Positions 22,214 through 33,695 of a DNA stretch of 64,000 bases are shown one piece after another. Below the pieces are notes generated by a model. The model made no database searches, was not told where the DNA came from, and was given only the letters and a program-made list of their open reading frames with translations. Origin of the DNA: Aphelenchoides besseyi (lineage: Eukaryota; Nematoda; Chromadorea; Rhabditida; Aphelenchoididae); assembly GCA_024699855.1 (NCBI GenBank), contig JAMPIQ010000001.1:9176001-9240000 (forward strand). Direction: 5' to 3'. The translations under genes were made by a program, and so were the position numbers. Numbering within the stretch: position 1 is the first letter of the stretch; each line of letters begins with the position of its first letter.

Positions 22214-24086
22214 ATGGGCAAAAGAACGGTCTTCGTCGATAGTCCCGAGCCAGAAGACGGCGATGTCAAACCCGATCTATCCGCGTTGCAAGAACCCACT
22301 GTTTCAAACGAGGAACCCGAAGAACTGAACGCCCAGAACATCAGTTCGGTGGTCCGTGATTTGCTCAGAAAAGCGAAAAGCATCACAAAACGTTCGAATA
22401 TGGACGCCGAGACATCGACATTCATTCGCAAGAGCATTCAAATAGTTAGTTCATGGTCTTTAGCTTCTCATTTGCTTGTTGTTTAGATCGAATGGTATCA
22501 GCAAAATTGGAATGACGTCGATTCAAGAGCTCAAATCGAACACGCAAAGATCGAAAACGCACCGGACGAGGGCCCGGACAACGACATCACTCGTGTTCTT
22601 CAAATCAACAGACGACGGCAAAACTCGTTCAACAACGTGAGTTCAAATTTTTGATCTTTTACTCGTGTTTTTCAGTTGGCTAACGGTAAAGATCAAATTC
22701 TGATGGCCAACGTTTTCCGCGATGCCATGGGCGAGTTCATGGAATCTGCTTTGGAAGCGATGTTGGAGAAAACTCGAAAGAAAGATCGTTTACTTAAGGT
22801 TCCCGAATCGAATCTGGAAGACGAAGTTGTTAGTCAACAGCAAACATCAACACGTCAGAAAGTAAGCTCAGAGAATCTACAGTCAACGACAACACCTACA
22901 ATGAACGAAGCATCCAAAAAAAAAGAATCGTCAACGTCCACAGAAAAACTTCCCAACTTAACTGCCATTCAGTTTGATGAAGACGAAAAAAAGGGATTCA
23001 TTTCTCGGAATCGAGCGAATGACAAAAACTCACATGCTACTGCTTCATGGCATGAAAAACGACCAATTGAATCTCGGCATCAAAGCCGCCCAACAAGAAG
23101 ATGGAATACATCGGTTAGTTTCGTTCTTTAGTTCAGAATACAATGTTTTTGTTCAGGCAAATCGAAGTCAATCCACTCGATTTGATACCCGGAACGATCG
23201 TCGTTCGCGCTCTCCACTACGATCCTCTTCTCGACCTTACGACTCCAAAAACCGAGAATTAGAAGGGACTCAAAATATAACAACCGAACGAAACAACCTT
23301 CAACATTTTGATAATGAACATCCACCACGCTTCTTTGGTATCTCAACCTTATATTCACGTCCACAAATGTCATCTGATCAAGCGGCACATTCAAGTCAGA
23401 AGCCTGAAACATCAGAAGAAGTACCAACAACGTTCGATAAGATTGTTCCAATGACTTCCAATCAACACAAACATGCGCTCAAAAATGGTAACACTGCTGC
23501 TAGTACAAAAGCTTCAAAAAAACCAGCTTTCCGATCAACAAGTCACGTACGATCAATTCGCAATCCGCAACCTGTCTTTTTCCAACCTCCAATTTCCAAC
23601 CATCAATCAACTTCTTTTATCGCAAACTCTTCAAGACCAACGACTTTGCACTTCGAACAATCAAACCGCGTCGCAAAACTTCAACAATCGACGTGTTCTC
23701 TTCAGCCCACGAATTCTCGTTCAGCAACCACATTCTCTAAGTCAACTGTTAATTCTCCTCTTTCAAGAACGTCAAAGTCGCGGCGAAGTAACGAACGTCC
23801 AACACATCAACCGTTGCAATTTCCCAAGCCACGACCGTTGGTATCATTAACTCCACCACCTCAAACAGAGCCATCGACCGCTGCAGCGTCCCAATTCAGC
23901 GAATCGATCGCATCTGACGAATCGGAAGACGATGAAAGTCCATCGACTCAAGAACAACAAATCATCTTTCAAGCGGTCGAGAGGATAAACAACGCAAAAT
24001 CATCCGAAGAACGTGCCGACGTCATTGCTCAGCTGAGAAAAAAGAACTTGTTCGGCAAATTCCTGAAATTTCGACGAGTGAAATGA
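22214..24086 (+). CDS. Disordered Ser/Thr/Gln-rich protein, unknown function
   Basis: The gene starts MGKRTVFVDSPEPEDGDVKP and has three introns of about 40 nt (22444-22485, 22636-22675, 23116-23157), giving about 580 residues. The first 180 residues look ordered and helical (ISSVVRDLLRKAKSITKRSN, IEWYQQNWNDVDSRAQIEHA, MANVFRDAMGEFMESALEAM). The rest is low-complexity, rich in Ser, Thr, Gln, Asn and Arg with RRSRSPLRSSSRP. The C-terminus is acidic and then helical (EQQIIFQAVERINNAKSSEE, KKNLFGKFLKFRRVK). No known domain is recognised. Such an architecture is common in RNA-granule or chromatin proteins, but that is inference only. Confidence 0.7.
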
Positions 24087-24131
24087 CCTCCAATTGTTTT
24101 GTCCGTTTACTGTTTTATCGTTGTTTATCTT

Positions 24132-24350
24132 TTATCTAATTTTAACATCAGTTGCCAATAAACTACGAATAATCTTCAAAGTGTCAAGCGGATATTTTTG
24201 TTCCAATTCACAAGTCAATTTCTGAGGTGGCTTGTAAGTCACGAGTTGAGAAGCAAGCAGATGAAAAGCATTCAAAATCTTTGGATTGTTTTCACAAATC
24301 GGAAATTTCTGATGGTCCTCAGGTGTGTGTAACTCGTGGCTTATTGCCAT
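24132..24350 (-). CDS. Small 72-residue protein, unknown
   Basis: The ORF starts MAISHELHTPEDHQKFPICE and ends LLATDVKIR, with helix-like sequence (NPKILNAFHLLASQLVTYK). It is single-exon and convergent with the preceding gene. There is no signal peptide and no recognised family. It may be the last exon of a longer - strand gene, but I could not connect upstream exons. Confidence 0.4.
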   Translation of the reverse strand: MAISHELHTPEDHQKFPICENNPKILNAFHLLASQLVTYKPPQKLTCELEQKYPLDTLKIIRSLLATDVKIR

Positions 24351-24942
24351 TTTCCTGCTGTCAGTTGGCAGTCAAATGTAAATGCGTTGGTTGGAGAACG
24401 CGCAGGTGCCGTCAATAGCGAGGGAAACAATGTCGATGTTTACACCAATGGATGTAAACATCACTGCGCCCCTTTCCGCGATTTGAACGACCATCCAATG
24501 GCGCCATTTTCCCGTTGTTTTCCTTTTGAATGTTTGGAATTTTGATGTTTTTTTCCAGTTACCGTACTGGAGGGTTGTACTTGTTGCTGTTGCGGTCGAA
24601 TGGGAATCGTTGTCGTAATGTTAAAGTGCACAGATGTTATCGCAATTTGAAGTGAAAGCTTGTTTTGGTTTTGTAAGATCGAATAGAAATATTTTCGCGT
24701 TCAGTCGATTGTGTTTGCTCGCAATGCAAAAGATCTTGTCTCCATTTGAATATTTGCGCTCTAAAAGCCAATCACCAACTCCAAGTCCACCAGTCGATCT
24801 GGTTGACTCGACAGTCGAACAACATCCGATTATCTTCACTCCGCCGATTGGCAAGTTTTTGTCATCAGTATTCGTAGAGCGTTTGCGTGTTTTGCATAAG
24901 ACCATCGGATCTCAATTTGCTGTTTTAGGAAGAGATCTGGCA
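24351..24942. other. Upstream region of the dynamin-related gene
   Basis: An open + strand frame from 24634 runs into the dynamin coding frame (KILSPFEYLRSKSQSPTPSP and on). It could be a 5' extension or UTR. No other feature is seen. Confidence 0.35.
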
Positions 24943-27495
24943 ATGCAGTCTCTTATTGCAACCGTTAACCAGCTCTAGCATGTATTTTCGAAGATCGATT
25001 CTTCGGGTGCCGAAATGAAGTTGCCACAAATTGTCGTCGTTGGATCGCAGGTATTGATCTTTGAATTTGCATTGTTGAAGTTGGTTTTCAGAGCACTGGC
25101 AAATCATCGATCATCGAACGCATTGTGGGCCGCGACTTTCTTCCACGAGGAACAGGAATCGTAACGCGAATGCCTTTGAATCTGCACCTTTTCAACTGTC
25201 CGGCGAACGATGCTCGACGTGAAAAATTCGGTGAGTTAAAAGGTGGATGATAGGTTTATGTTAACGCATTTAAGGTGTCCTTCCTAGCGAAGAGTTCGCA
25301 ACGTTTGGAAACGAAGATGAGGTTTTCGCTTTGTCCGATGTCTCTAAAGAAATTGAGCGCATCACCGACGAAAAAGCCGGAACTAACAAGGTGAGTTCCA
25401 ACTTCTTTATTGCTAGTATCTATCTATTTCAGGGCGTCGTCAATACTCCAATCACGTTGAACATCTTTTCAAATGACATGGTCGATCTTTCGCTGGTCGA
25501 CTTACCTGGGTTGACTTCAATTGCGGTTAGTGAACTTACATTTCTGATTGTTGGATTAATGCGGTTGAAAAATAAACACCAAAGAATAAAAGAAACTTAT
25601 GAGTGGGCCAAATTAAATACTGAATCTTTTTCTAAAATGTTCTTTACAGGTCGGAGATCAACCAGAAGACATTCCACAGCAAATCGAAAAAATGGTCATG
25701 GAGTACATTGAAAACGAGAACTCTATCATCTTGGCTGTTAGTGCAGCGAACGTTGACATCGCAAACAGTGTGCCTCTTCAACTTGCAAAGAAAGTCGACA
25801 GTTCAGGTTTGTCTCAACGATGCCTGTCAACTAAACAATCGGCCGTTTAGGTGATCGTACTATCGCAGTGATTACCAAGTTGGACCTTGTCGATCGAGGT
25901 TAGTCTTCAGTGTAGTCATTTTAATTGACAAGTGATAGGCACCGATGCAACCGAAATGCTGACGGGAGTGACTTTGCCAGTGAAGCTCGGAATTGTGGGT
26001 ATCATCAATCGAAGTCAAGCGGTTAGTTCAGAAGTGTTTGCTGATTTACTGAATTTCTTGTGAAGGACCGCGATATGCCGATGCATCAAGTTGCAGAAAT
26101 CGAAGAGGCGTTTATCCGACAAACATATCCCAAAATTGCCGAACGTCATGGAATCTCGTATCTTCGTTCAATGCTTAGCAACGTAAAGTGAACAACAGAA
26201 AGACTTCTGTACTTTCATTTTTGTTTTCAGATCTTGACCACTCACATCCAGAAATGTCTGCCCGATTTGATTGATCGTGTCGATCACAAGAAGGACAAGA
26301 CGAAGAAGGACTTGGAGAAATTGGGAGATTGATACGAGAATCCGGATCGAGAAATCTACAAGATCATTGCGTCCTTCAGCAAGTTATACAGCGAACAGAT
26401 CTTCTCGGGAATCGGATTTGAATTCGATCGTCACACAAAGCAACTGTCGCCGGCGGCTCAGATTTCGACTCTGATTCACGAAGAGTTGTCGAGCACGCTC
26501 GAAAAGATCGATCCAATGGATGGTCTTACGGCCAAGGACATTGAAATTTGGCTTCGCTCTGACACAGTTAGTTAATGCATAAAGATTGTCTGATGCCTCT
26601 ACTTTTTAGGGATTGAATCCGCGAATCTTTCCGACTCATTCGGTTTTCACCAACATTATTGGAGGTGCAGTTGGAAAGATGCTTAAAGACTGTTTGAACT
26701 GTGCAGAAGCCGTGCACAAAAAGTTGGGCGACATCTTCATGGAATGCGATGTTGATGTGAATTGTTGCAAGAAACAAGAATTTAAATCAAAATTTTTAGC
26801 GTGTGTTCAAACGATTCCCAAAGGTGCGCAACTTGTTTCAAAAAGTGTTGCAAGACCTTTTGGACAAACAGCTCGACATCACGAAGACGTTTATCCAAAC
26901 GACGATCAAAATGCACTCATCTTACATTGATACTGAATCCCCGCTATTCGCTGAAAAGCGAGCTGAAATGGAAATAGATGAATATCACACGTGAGTAGTT
27001 GGTCATTTGTTTTCATAATCTAAGATTTCAGTGTCAAACCGAAAGTAGTAGATGACGAATATAATCAATCTTCTGAAGATGGTGATAAGACCATTGAGAA
27101 AGAAAATGAACTTGTCGATTTCAATCCACAAGATATGGCGCTTTATATTGGTAAGAGTCATTAAACTTGGAATCGAAATCTGTTAACTTTCAGAGAAACT
27201 GATTCCGGCGTACTTCGAGACTTGCCGAGACGTTGTTTTAGATTCCATTCCAAAAATTTGTGAGTTGCTCGATTGGTTTAAAGCATTCTAGTCTAAAATC
27301 TTAGGTGTTTTGCATATGATTCGACATGTTCAGAACAACATAAACGTTGAGTTATGTGTGAATGTTCGCGATAAGAACTTGGCATCACTCTTTAGTGAGA
27401 ACCCGGTGATCGAAGAATTGCGACAGCAGTTGAATGCAAAGATGAAAGCGTTGAAACACGCTCACAATGTCTTGGATGATATCCGCTCGATCTAA
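24943..27495 (+). pseudogene. Dynamin-related GTPase (DRP-1-like) with two in-frame stops
   Basis: This is a large GTPase of the mitochondrial/peroxisomal fission type. G1 is [10 protein letters not shown] (across the first intron), G3 DLPGLTSIAVGDQPEDI, G4 TKLD in AVITKLDLVDRG. The middle and stalk regions follow (PVKLGIVGIINRSQ, YPKIAERHGISYLRSMLSN, LNPRIFPTHSVFTNIIGG), then the GED (LIPAYFETCRDVVLDSIPK ... MIRHVQNNINVELCV). There is no PH or Pro-rich domain, as expected for DRP1. All splice sites I checked work. However, a TAG at 24976-24978 falls in the N-terminus (MQSLIATVNQL-stop-HVFSKID, where relatives have Gln) and a TGA at 26330-26332 interrupts EKLGD-stop-YENPDRE. With everything else intact, this is a very young pseudogene, a readthrough gene, or carries sequence errors. 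Confidence 0.85.
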
Positions 27496-27872
27496 ACTTC
27501 CGGACATCTCACGATTAAATCTAACTTTTTTACTGTTTACTAATTGTTAAAAACTTGCAAGTAAATCTTTTGTTTTTTGATTGTTGATAGAAGATCAAGT
27601 GATCATGATCACTTCATAACAACAAACTCATTGCTCGAATAGGTAAAATTGTTTACGTCATTTCGTTTCGCGTCGCTGTTTTCGGCAAAAACCAGTTCGC
27701 GTACATCGTTCCGCCTTGTTTTTGTTTGTGCGAAAAATAGATGCGCGGTGATGATAAGTGACCTTTGAAATCGATCAGTACAAAAAGAGTAAACAGACGA
27801 ACTTCGCAGTCATTCCGTTTGTTCGTTCGAGTCGTCAATTTGCTCTCTTCAACCTTAAGAGTTGTGTTTCAG
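27496..27872. other. Intergenic
   Basis: Short spacer in the same orientation as its neighbours. GTGTTTCAG lies directly before the next ATG (27873) and would suit spliced-leader trans-splicing. Nothing else is seen. Confidence 0.4.
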
Positions 27873-28851
27873 ATGGCACATTTTACAACTTACGCTCTTG
27901 TTTCTGCTCTGTTGATCGTTGGATCGTTGGCTTTGATTGGAAAAGATCAAAGCTCGGCAGCCAAAGGCAAGTGGTCGTATTCACAAATCCGTTAAACGTT
28001 AGAGACATTCAGGAAAACTGACATGCAATGGAAAGCCTCTTAGTGGTGTTGAAGTCAAATTGGTGAGAGATTTTAAAAACTCTTTAATTGACCTGATGTT
28101 CAGTACGACGACGATTCGGGAATCGATGCCGGTAAGTTCTTCGGAGTCGTAAATTAGAGAACATTCTCGATACAGATGACTTAATGGGACACACGAAAAC
28201 CAATCACGACGGTTATTTCGAAGTCTCGGGAACTACTGGTAAGCATAAATTCTGTATTAACATCTAATTGTGCGTTTTTATATGAGATCGCTACAATAGG
28301 TAAGAGTCTAGATTACTCTCCCACCGCCGAGCTTCAACTCACAACAGAAATCAAATCCACTCGACAAGCTGATTCAAAAAAAGTATAGACGCGACTCCTC
28401 TAGAAGCTATGGGAGTCATACTTTTCATAGACTTTATGGACTTTGATGTCTATACTTTTTGGAAGCAGCTCGTCGTGTGAGTTTGGATAAGGGAGGAAAC
28501 CGTGGGAGAAAGTAATCTAAACTCCGGCTTTACAATAGATCCGAAAATCAATATCTGTAAGTTAGAAATGTTTGTAGAATGCTATAAATCGTTTTTTAGA
28601 CCACGACTGCGAAGGTACCTGAGTTTTTGCCAAACGCCAAATTAAATGTCTTAATTTTCAGATGAAATCAAACCCTGTCAACGAAAGGTAACGAATCAAC
28701 CAATTGTCCGATAATTATGCTGCTATAGATCACCGTGAAGATCCCAGATAGCTACGTATCTGATGGCAAAAAGCCTTCCAAAGTGTACGACGCTGGAACG
28801 TTGGAGCTTTCAGGCAAATTCAAAGGCGAAGAACGAGATTGCATTCATTAA
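27873..28851 (+). CDS. Transthyretin-like secreted protein (nematode TTL family)
   Basis: This family consists of small secreted beta-sandwich proteins abundant in nematodes. The signal peptide is MAHFTTYALVSALLIVGSLA. The exons then spell GKLTCNGKPLSGVEVKLYDD, DLMGHTKTNHDGYFEVSGTT, DPKINIYHDCEDEIKPCQRK, ITVKIPDSYVSDGKKPSKVY and KGEERDCIH. They match the TTL pattern (G.L.C.gkP..gv.VkL, YHdC, C..RK..v.iP, E.RdC). The first intron (27967-28012) uses a GC donor. The intron at 28239-28538 is 300 nt, unusually long here, and contains a large inverted repeat. Other introns are about 40 nt. Confidence 0.88.
28304..28524. repeat. Foldback (imperfect inverted repeat) inside a TTL intron
   Basis: The left arm 28304-28390 (GAGTCTAGATTACTCTCCCAC ... 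AAAGTATAGAC) pairs imperfectly with the right arm 28448-28524 (GTCTATACTTTTTGG ... GTAATCTAAACTC). The loop has its own small hairpin (GACTCC with GGGAGTC). TACAATAG occurs on both sides (about 28292-28299 and 28531-28538), as if duplicated on insertion. This is a MITE-like foldback or a structured intron. Confidence 0.75.
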
Positions 28852-29312
28852 ATAGCTGAGTGATTTGATCGTTTTGTATTCAACAATAAACTCCCTTAAA
28901 CATGTTTCGGCTTTACAAGTTAATAAACGGAGATTTTACGATGGAAACAAGTTGCCAGTGAGATTAATTACACAAAAATCGAGTTGTTTAATCGAAGATG
29001 CAAACGGCGAACATCGAAGTTGTAACATTTTGAGTTGGGACTGATTTTGAACGTCAATGTGCTTTGCTCTCACGTTAACGTTGATTTATCACGCTGCTGT
29101 GTTGTTGTTCAAACGAAGTGTCGAGTAAAGAAACCCACGAACAACGTTCGTCTCGATTTCAACCCGAAGCCATGAACCCAAACGAAACGCCAAAGCAGAA
29201 GGCCCACGCTGAATGCCGAGTGATCAAACAATACGTGGCAAAAGAACGCTTAAACGAATTGTTGATTTTACCTACTTGTTGTCTTTAGGCTTCTGCTCAT
29301 CTACCAAGTAAC
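28852..29312. other. Spacer and 5' region of the SR protein gene, with a short upstream ORF
   Basis: An ATG at 29172 opens a 38-codon ORF (MNPNETPKQKAHAECRVIKQ). It either ends in TAG just before 29291 or, if the GTGGCA...TTTAG stretch is removed as an intron, joins the SR protein in frame. TCTTTAG at 29290 could also be a trans-splice acceptor. Otherwise empty. Confidence 0.4.
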
Positions 29313-30497
29313 ATGGGTCGTGAACGTAGCACTTCGGTTTACGTCGGAAACTTGCCGTCCGATTTTCGCAGCCGCGATTTGGAGTTGCTGTTCGAGAAGT
29401 ACGGACGAATCAAACACGTCGACTTGAAGGCTCGTCCGAGTCGAGGGCCGCCGTTTGCCTTCGTTGAATACGATGATCCACGGTTAGTTTTCCAGTTTTT
29501 TCGTTCATTTCGACAAAAACAGAAACTGAAGACCGTTTTTTGTAATTTCGATTATTTGTTTCTTGTAGTGACGAGGAAGTGATGGCGAATGACTGAGGAA
29601 GCGAACGGATTTTCGATTAGGAGCCTCGAGATCAATTTTTATGTAAAAATGGGGATCTTTTTGTCGGAAACAGAAATTTTTCGCAAAAACACGTCAATTG
29701 TTCTGATCGTTGTAAGCGGACTGTCAATCGCAGACTACGGGGAAACACTTGGGATTAGTCAGGACGTAACTCTTCGTTCGTTTCGCTTCGTTCGAACTCA
29801 CTTCTTTTCGTTTTAGTGATGCCGAGGATGCGATTCGTGGACGCGATGGCTACGATGTTGATGGCTGTCGATTGCGCGTCGAGCTGACTCGTGGAAGCGG
29901 ACCACGCGGTTTCGGTGGTCGACCGCTGAACGATGCGGGACGTAGCGGTGGTCGTAGTCGATCTTCACGGTAACTCCATCATTTGAAGCTCTCAATATTT
30001 TTATTCAGTCGACGAGGGTACCCGGTTTTTGTCAGCGGTTTACCACCAAGTGGAAGTTGGCAGGATCTGAAAGATCACATGCGTGAGGCCGGCGAAGTGG
30101 TCTACGCGGATGTGAATCGTGATGGTACGGGAGTTGTCGAGTTTGCTCACAGTGACGACGCAAAGGCGGCAATTCGTGATTTGGACGACACGAAATTCAA
30201 ATCTCACGAGGTTTGTTCGCATATTCATGTTCTTACGAAAATTGTAACTTTAGGGTGAAACGACTTACATTCGCTGTGAAGGTTCACGAGGATCGGGATC
30301 ACGTTCACGCAGTCGCTCTCGTTCGCCACGCGATCGACGTTCTAATCGTCGCAGTCCAACTTACTCGTAAGTTATTGCATCGGGAATTCAGTTCATCGAT
30401 TGGTTTTAGGCGTTCCCGCTCGCGCAGTCGCAGCAAATCGCCGGTTTCGCCGCGTGGAGAACGATCGCCGCGAAGCCGCTCCCGCTCGTTTGACTAG
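29313..30497 (+). CDS. rsp-3: SR splicing factor of the SRSF1 (ASF/SF2) type
   Basis: This is a nuclear pre-mRNA splicing activator. The first RRM has RNP2-like [10 protein letters not shown] and RNP1-like [19 protein letters not shown]. Then come a Gly/Arg linker ([18 protein letters not shown]) and a pseudo-RRM with the signature heptapeptide SWQDLKD ([20 protein letters not shown]). The C-terminal RS domain runs over the last exons ([28 protein letters not shown]). SWQDLKD is diagnostic of SRSF1-type SR proteins. Intron 1 (29483-29817) is long and holds a candidate stop-containing exon at 29569-29711, which suggests autoregulation by alternative splicing. Confidence 0.9.
29569..29711 (+). 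promoter_or_regulatory. Candidate poison exon in intron 1 of the SR gene
   Basis: A good acceptor (TTTGTTTCTTGTAG) precedes 29569 and a strong donor (GTAAGC) follows 29711. Spliced in, the frame reads RDEEVMAND and hits TGA at 29594-29596. SR genes commonly carry such ultraconserved-type cassettes for feedback through nonsense-mediated decay. There is no transcript evidence here. Confidence 0.4.
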
Positions 30498-31008
30498 AAG
30501 CACGGTAACAACTTCATCTCTACTCAGACAGCCAAGTTACGTGCTCTGTTCGTATTTACGCTAATTTTCCCTTCTAACTGTGCAATAGCACACGCCAATA
30601 ACTTTTTTTGTTTATTTTATGTTTTTCTGTCGAAATGACTTTGTTGAGTGCTCAGATGGATAAACTGTTGACAACCGTTGATAATCTTCTGGAACCAAGA
30701 TCACTGTTTCAAACAACGAAAACGTCCCACTTTCAACTTTGACGGCGCAAAAGTTTGGTTGTTGATTAGCAGCTTCACTGTATGATTGAGTTGCTGATGC
30801 TACTCAGCAAAGAAATAAAAGTACCTTGTTTCTGTATACTAACGAGCATAAGCCTTCCACATCAACAGGTTTGATTGCTAACGAAAAGCTTGTTGTCACT
30901 AACTTGACAACTTTGCCGATGGTCTCAAGAAGATCGCCAAAAGTCGGCATTTGAAGTTGCGAGCAGTCGGCTTTCTGTTTGCGAATTCGTTTTTTTCTTT
31001 TGGCCAAA
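30498..31008. other. Intergenic
   Basis: Spacer between two + strand genes. A - strand ORF at 30804-31040 lacks any support and overlaps the start of the next gene. Nothing else is seen. Confidence 0.4.
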
Positions 31009-33475
31009 ATGTCCGAAAACAAACCGGCGACTTTCACCAACCAAGCGAAACGTCGAAATTCGGTAAGCTACAATTCAGTTCGCAGTATTCCGATCGTTTA
31101 GATTCTGAAAGTTCGGAACCCGGAAGCAAGTGATGAGAAGCACAGCGGAGACGACTGGCTCAAGACGTTGGTTGATGAAACGGATGCCAACAACATGACT
31201 AGAAACAAGCGAGTTTCCTTTCATCAGCGAATCGTTCAGTGAGTTCATCCACTGGCTTCCGACCTTCGTGTTTAGACGCTTCGATAGCAATGGAGTTTTC
31301 AATCAGGAACAACATTGGTCGAGTTTGTCGAGTGTCTCCACAACCGAAGAAATGACTCGTGAACAGAAGACGAAGAATGAGGACCGAAAAGCGTTGGCAC
31401 AAAAGAAGACCCGCAAGTCGTTGGGAAACGACGACACACAGAACTTCCTCAGTGGAATCAACAAAGGTAACCAACCTACATGTACTTTTATGCGATCGAT
31501 TTCACTGCAGGATCAACGTCATCAGCAAATTTGACCGGCCAGTTCGGACACCGAGAATCACCGAACGAAACGATCTCCGATGACAACACTCAACTGCTTT
31601 TCTCCAAACCAAAAACATCGGAAACCACCGCATCAACGGCCTTCTTTTTCGAAGGAATTCAACAGGGACGTGGCTCTCGACAGCCTTCTGTTGCACCCGA
31701 AAGAGTGCACGAGGATCCTGCTCCAGTAGGTTGATATCCACTTCTTTTGTTCCATTGTCTTTTCAGTTGGATGAGACGGACAAGACGGATCAACTATTCG
31801 AGAGTATTCTTCACGACAATCATCCAAACGAAACGATGCCTCTGGATCTCTCGATCATTCCACCGTCCAATCCAACTTCTTTTCTCCAAATCGAGAGCGT
31901 TAATCGGGTCGAAACTTTCGAAGGACCAACAAAATTCACGATGCCCGATGTGATTCCTGTCGCCGATCAAACTGTCCATCAAATTCAAGAGGAAGCCAAC
32001 ACCGAAGACTTTGAGTTGTACGCGTCAAGAAACTCACTCTTCATGACCACCAACCACTCAGTTATTGGTGCGGTAGGTACCTCGCTTGTCGTCCTTTTAC
32101 CTTCTCTAATGCAGGAAAAAGAAGAATCGCAAGTTGTGAACGACGAGCTGCCCGCACGAATGGAGTTGGCGTTGACTTTGGATGAACGAAGTTTGAATCC
32201 AACGTTGATGATCGACGATGAGCAGTTTTGCAACGATTTCAATAAGGTGAGATTAAAAACGAGCGCATTAGATGTTTATGTTTAGACGGTTGATATAGGC
32301 GCTGAGGAGACCGAAGAAAGCGAAGAAGCTGCGAAAGAAGCAGCTCAAAACAAGAACCATCGACAATCACACGTCGGGAATCGAACTCACGTTGTTCAGT
32401 CGCCAGTGATCAAACCACAACGTCTCAACGATCAAACGATTACGTCTCCGGCGACCTACGTGGTTCCTTCGCCTGTCAACAAGCCGAATCGACTGGAAGA
32501 ATCGTCAGTCACGGACAACGATTCGAACTCAACTCTCTACAGATCTAACGAATCAAGTCGATCGGCAGACGACACTTTAAATCAATCGACATGCCCGCCC
32601 TTGAAACAACTTCGGATCTCTCACGACGATTCCGCATCAACGAAATCGATTGCGATCCCAACTTCACTCCAACAAACTCCAAATCGTAGTGGACGTAAAA
32701 GTCAGTTGCATGTCTCAATTCACGAACCGACAGCTGATCTCCAACCGACTCCCGTTCCTCATTCACATCGTCAAATACTCAATGCCTTCAGCCAGAATCG
32801 TTTCACTCCACGACCACTATTCCCGGAAGTTGCAGCAACGCCGTTGAATCGTCGAGTTCCGCAAACGCCGTTGAATTTCATCACGGGATCGGCACTTCGT
32901 TTGACTGGAACTCCCGTTCATCGAAATGTCAACGAATCGAATTTGATCTTCGGTCCCGTCAAATTGAGGTGCATCGACGCAATCAATTGGGCTCAAGAAC
33001 CGTTGCCACCACCAATTGAACGAAAACCGTCGATCTACGTGCCATTGCCGATCGACCAGCGTTGCGATTTGAACGATCCACGATCCAAAGACTCGGATTG
33101 GTTGAAAGCTCGTGAGTTTCTTGATTCGAGAAGTCGATTCTTTTTGTCGATTCAGAGCGTATGGTTGTTCGTGTGATCAACAAGTTCGAAGGGGATATGC
33201 GTTTGGCTCGAGATCACATCGTCGAATTGCACGCGAAACACGTCCAGAAGATCACACCTCTTGATGAGCGCTCGATGAAATCACTCGAACAACTGAGACA
33301 ACTGGAGAACAAGTACGAACAACGATGGACCTTCCGCAACCAACTGATCGAAGGAATTCGAAAGAAGAAGGACGAACAAAATACGAAACATATTTCGGAC
33401 ATAAAATGTCGATTAGCCGAAGCTCTGAAGCAATTCCAATCCGATTGGTCTCTTTTTGAAAACTATCCAATTTGA
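31009..33475 (+). CDS. knl-1: KNL-1-like kinetochore scaffold
   Basis: KNL1 links spindle microtubules, PP1 phosphatase and checkpoint proteins at kinetochores. The N-terminus carries both PP1 docking motifs at the usual spacing: SILK in AKRRNSILKVRNPEA (across intron 1) and RVSF in TRNKRVSFHQRIV, about 35 residues apart. The long middle is acidic and Ser/Thr-rich; MELT-like words are weak (MPLDLS, MELALT). It ends with a Pro-rich stretch (RRVPQTPLNFITG) and a coiled coil (EQLRQLENKYEQRWTFRNQL). The total is about 720 residues, shorter than C. elegans KNL-1 (about 1,000). I see no RWD-like domain after the coiled coil before the stop. The call rests on the two motifs and the architecture, not on overall similarity. 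Confidence 0.7.
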
Positions 33476-33695
33476 CTTTTTCTATATTCCTGCTATTTTT
33501 AATGGACAATAAAGAAGTAAATGACCTTACACACATTCGATCAGTTAGTAACAAATGCTCGACCTATTGAACCCTCAAACAACGTTATGCAAAACTACTG
33601 AAACATTCAAATGGACAAGAAGATTCATTTTGGGCCCACTTTTTCGAACTGAACGTTTCGTTCGATTATTGAAGTGCGAACGTGAATCTGACGAC

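Noticed and set aside
24634..24978. Independent 114-codon protein upstream of the dynamin gene
   Set aside because: Its last residues (MQSLIATVNQL) are the expected dynamin-related N-terminus; the ORF ends only because of the in-frame TAG.
28292..28538. A 13-nt micro-exon ATCGCTACAATAG in the transthyretin-like gene
   Set aside because: Including it breaks the reading frame; skipping it, with one 300-nt intron, keeps the TTL pattern.
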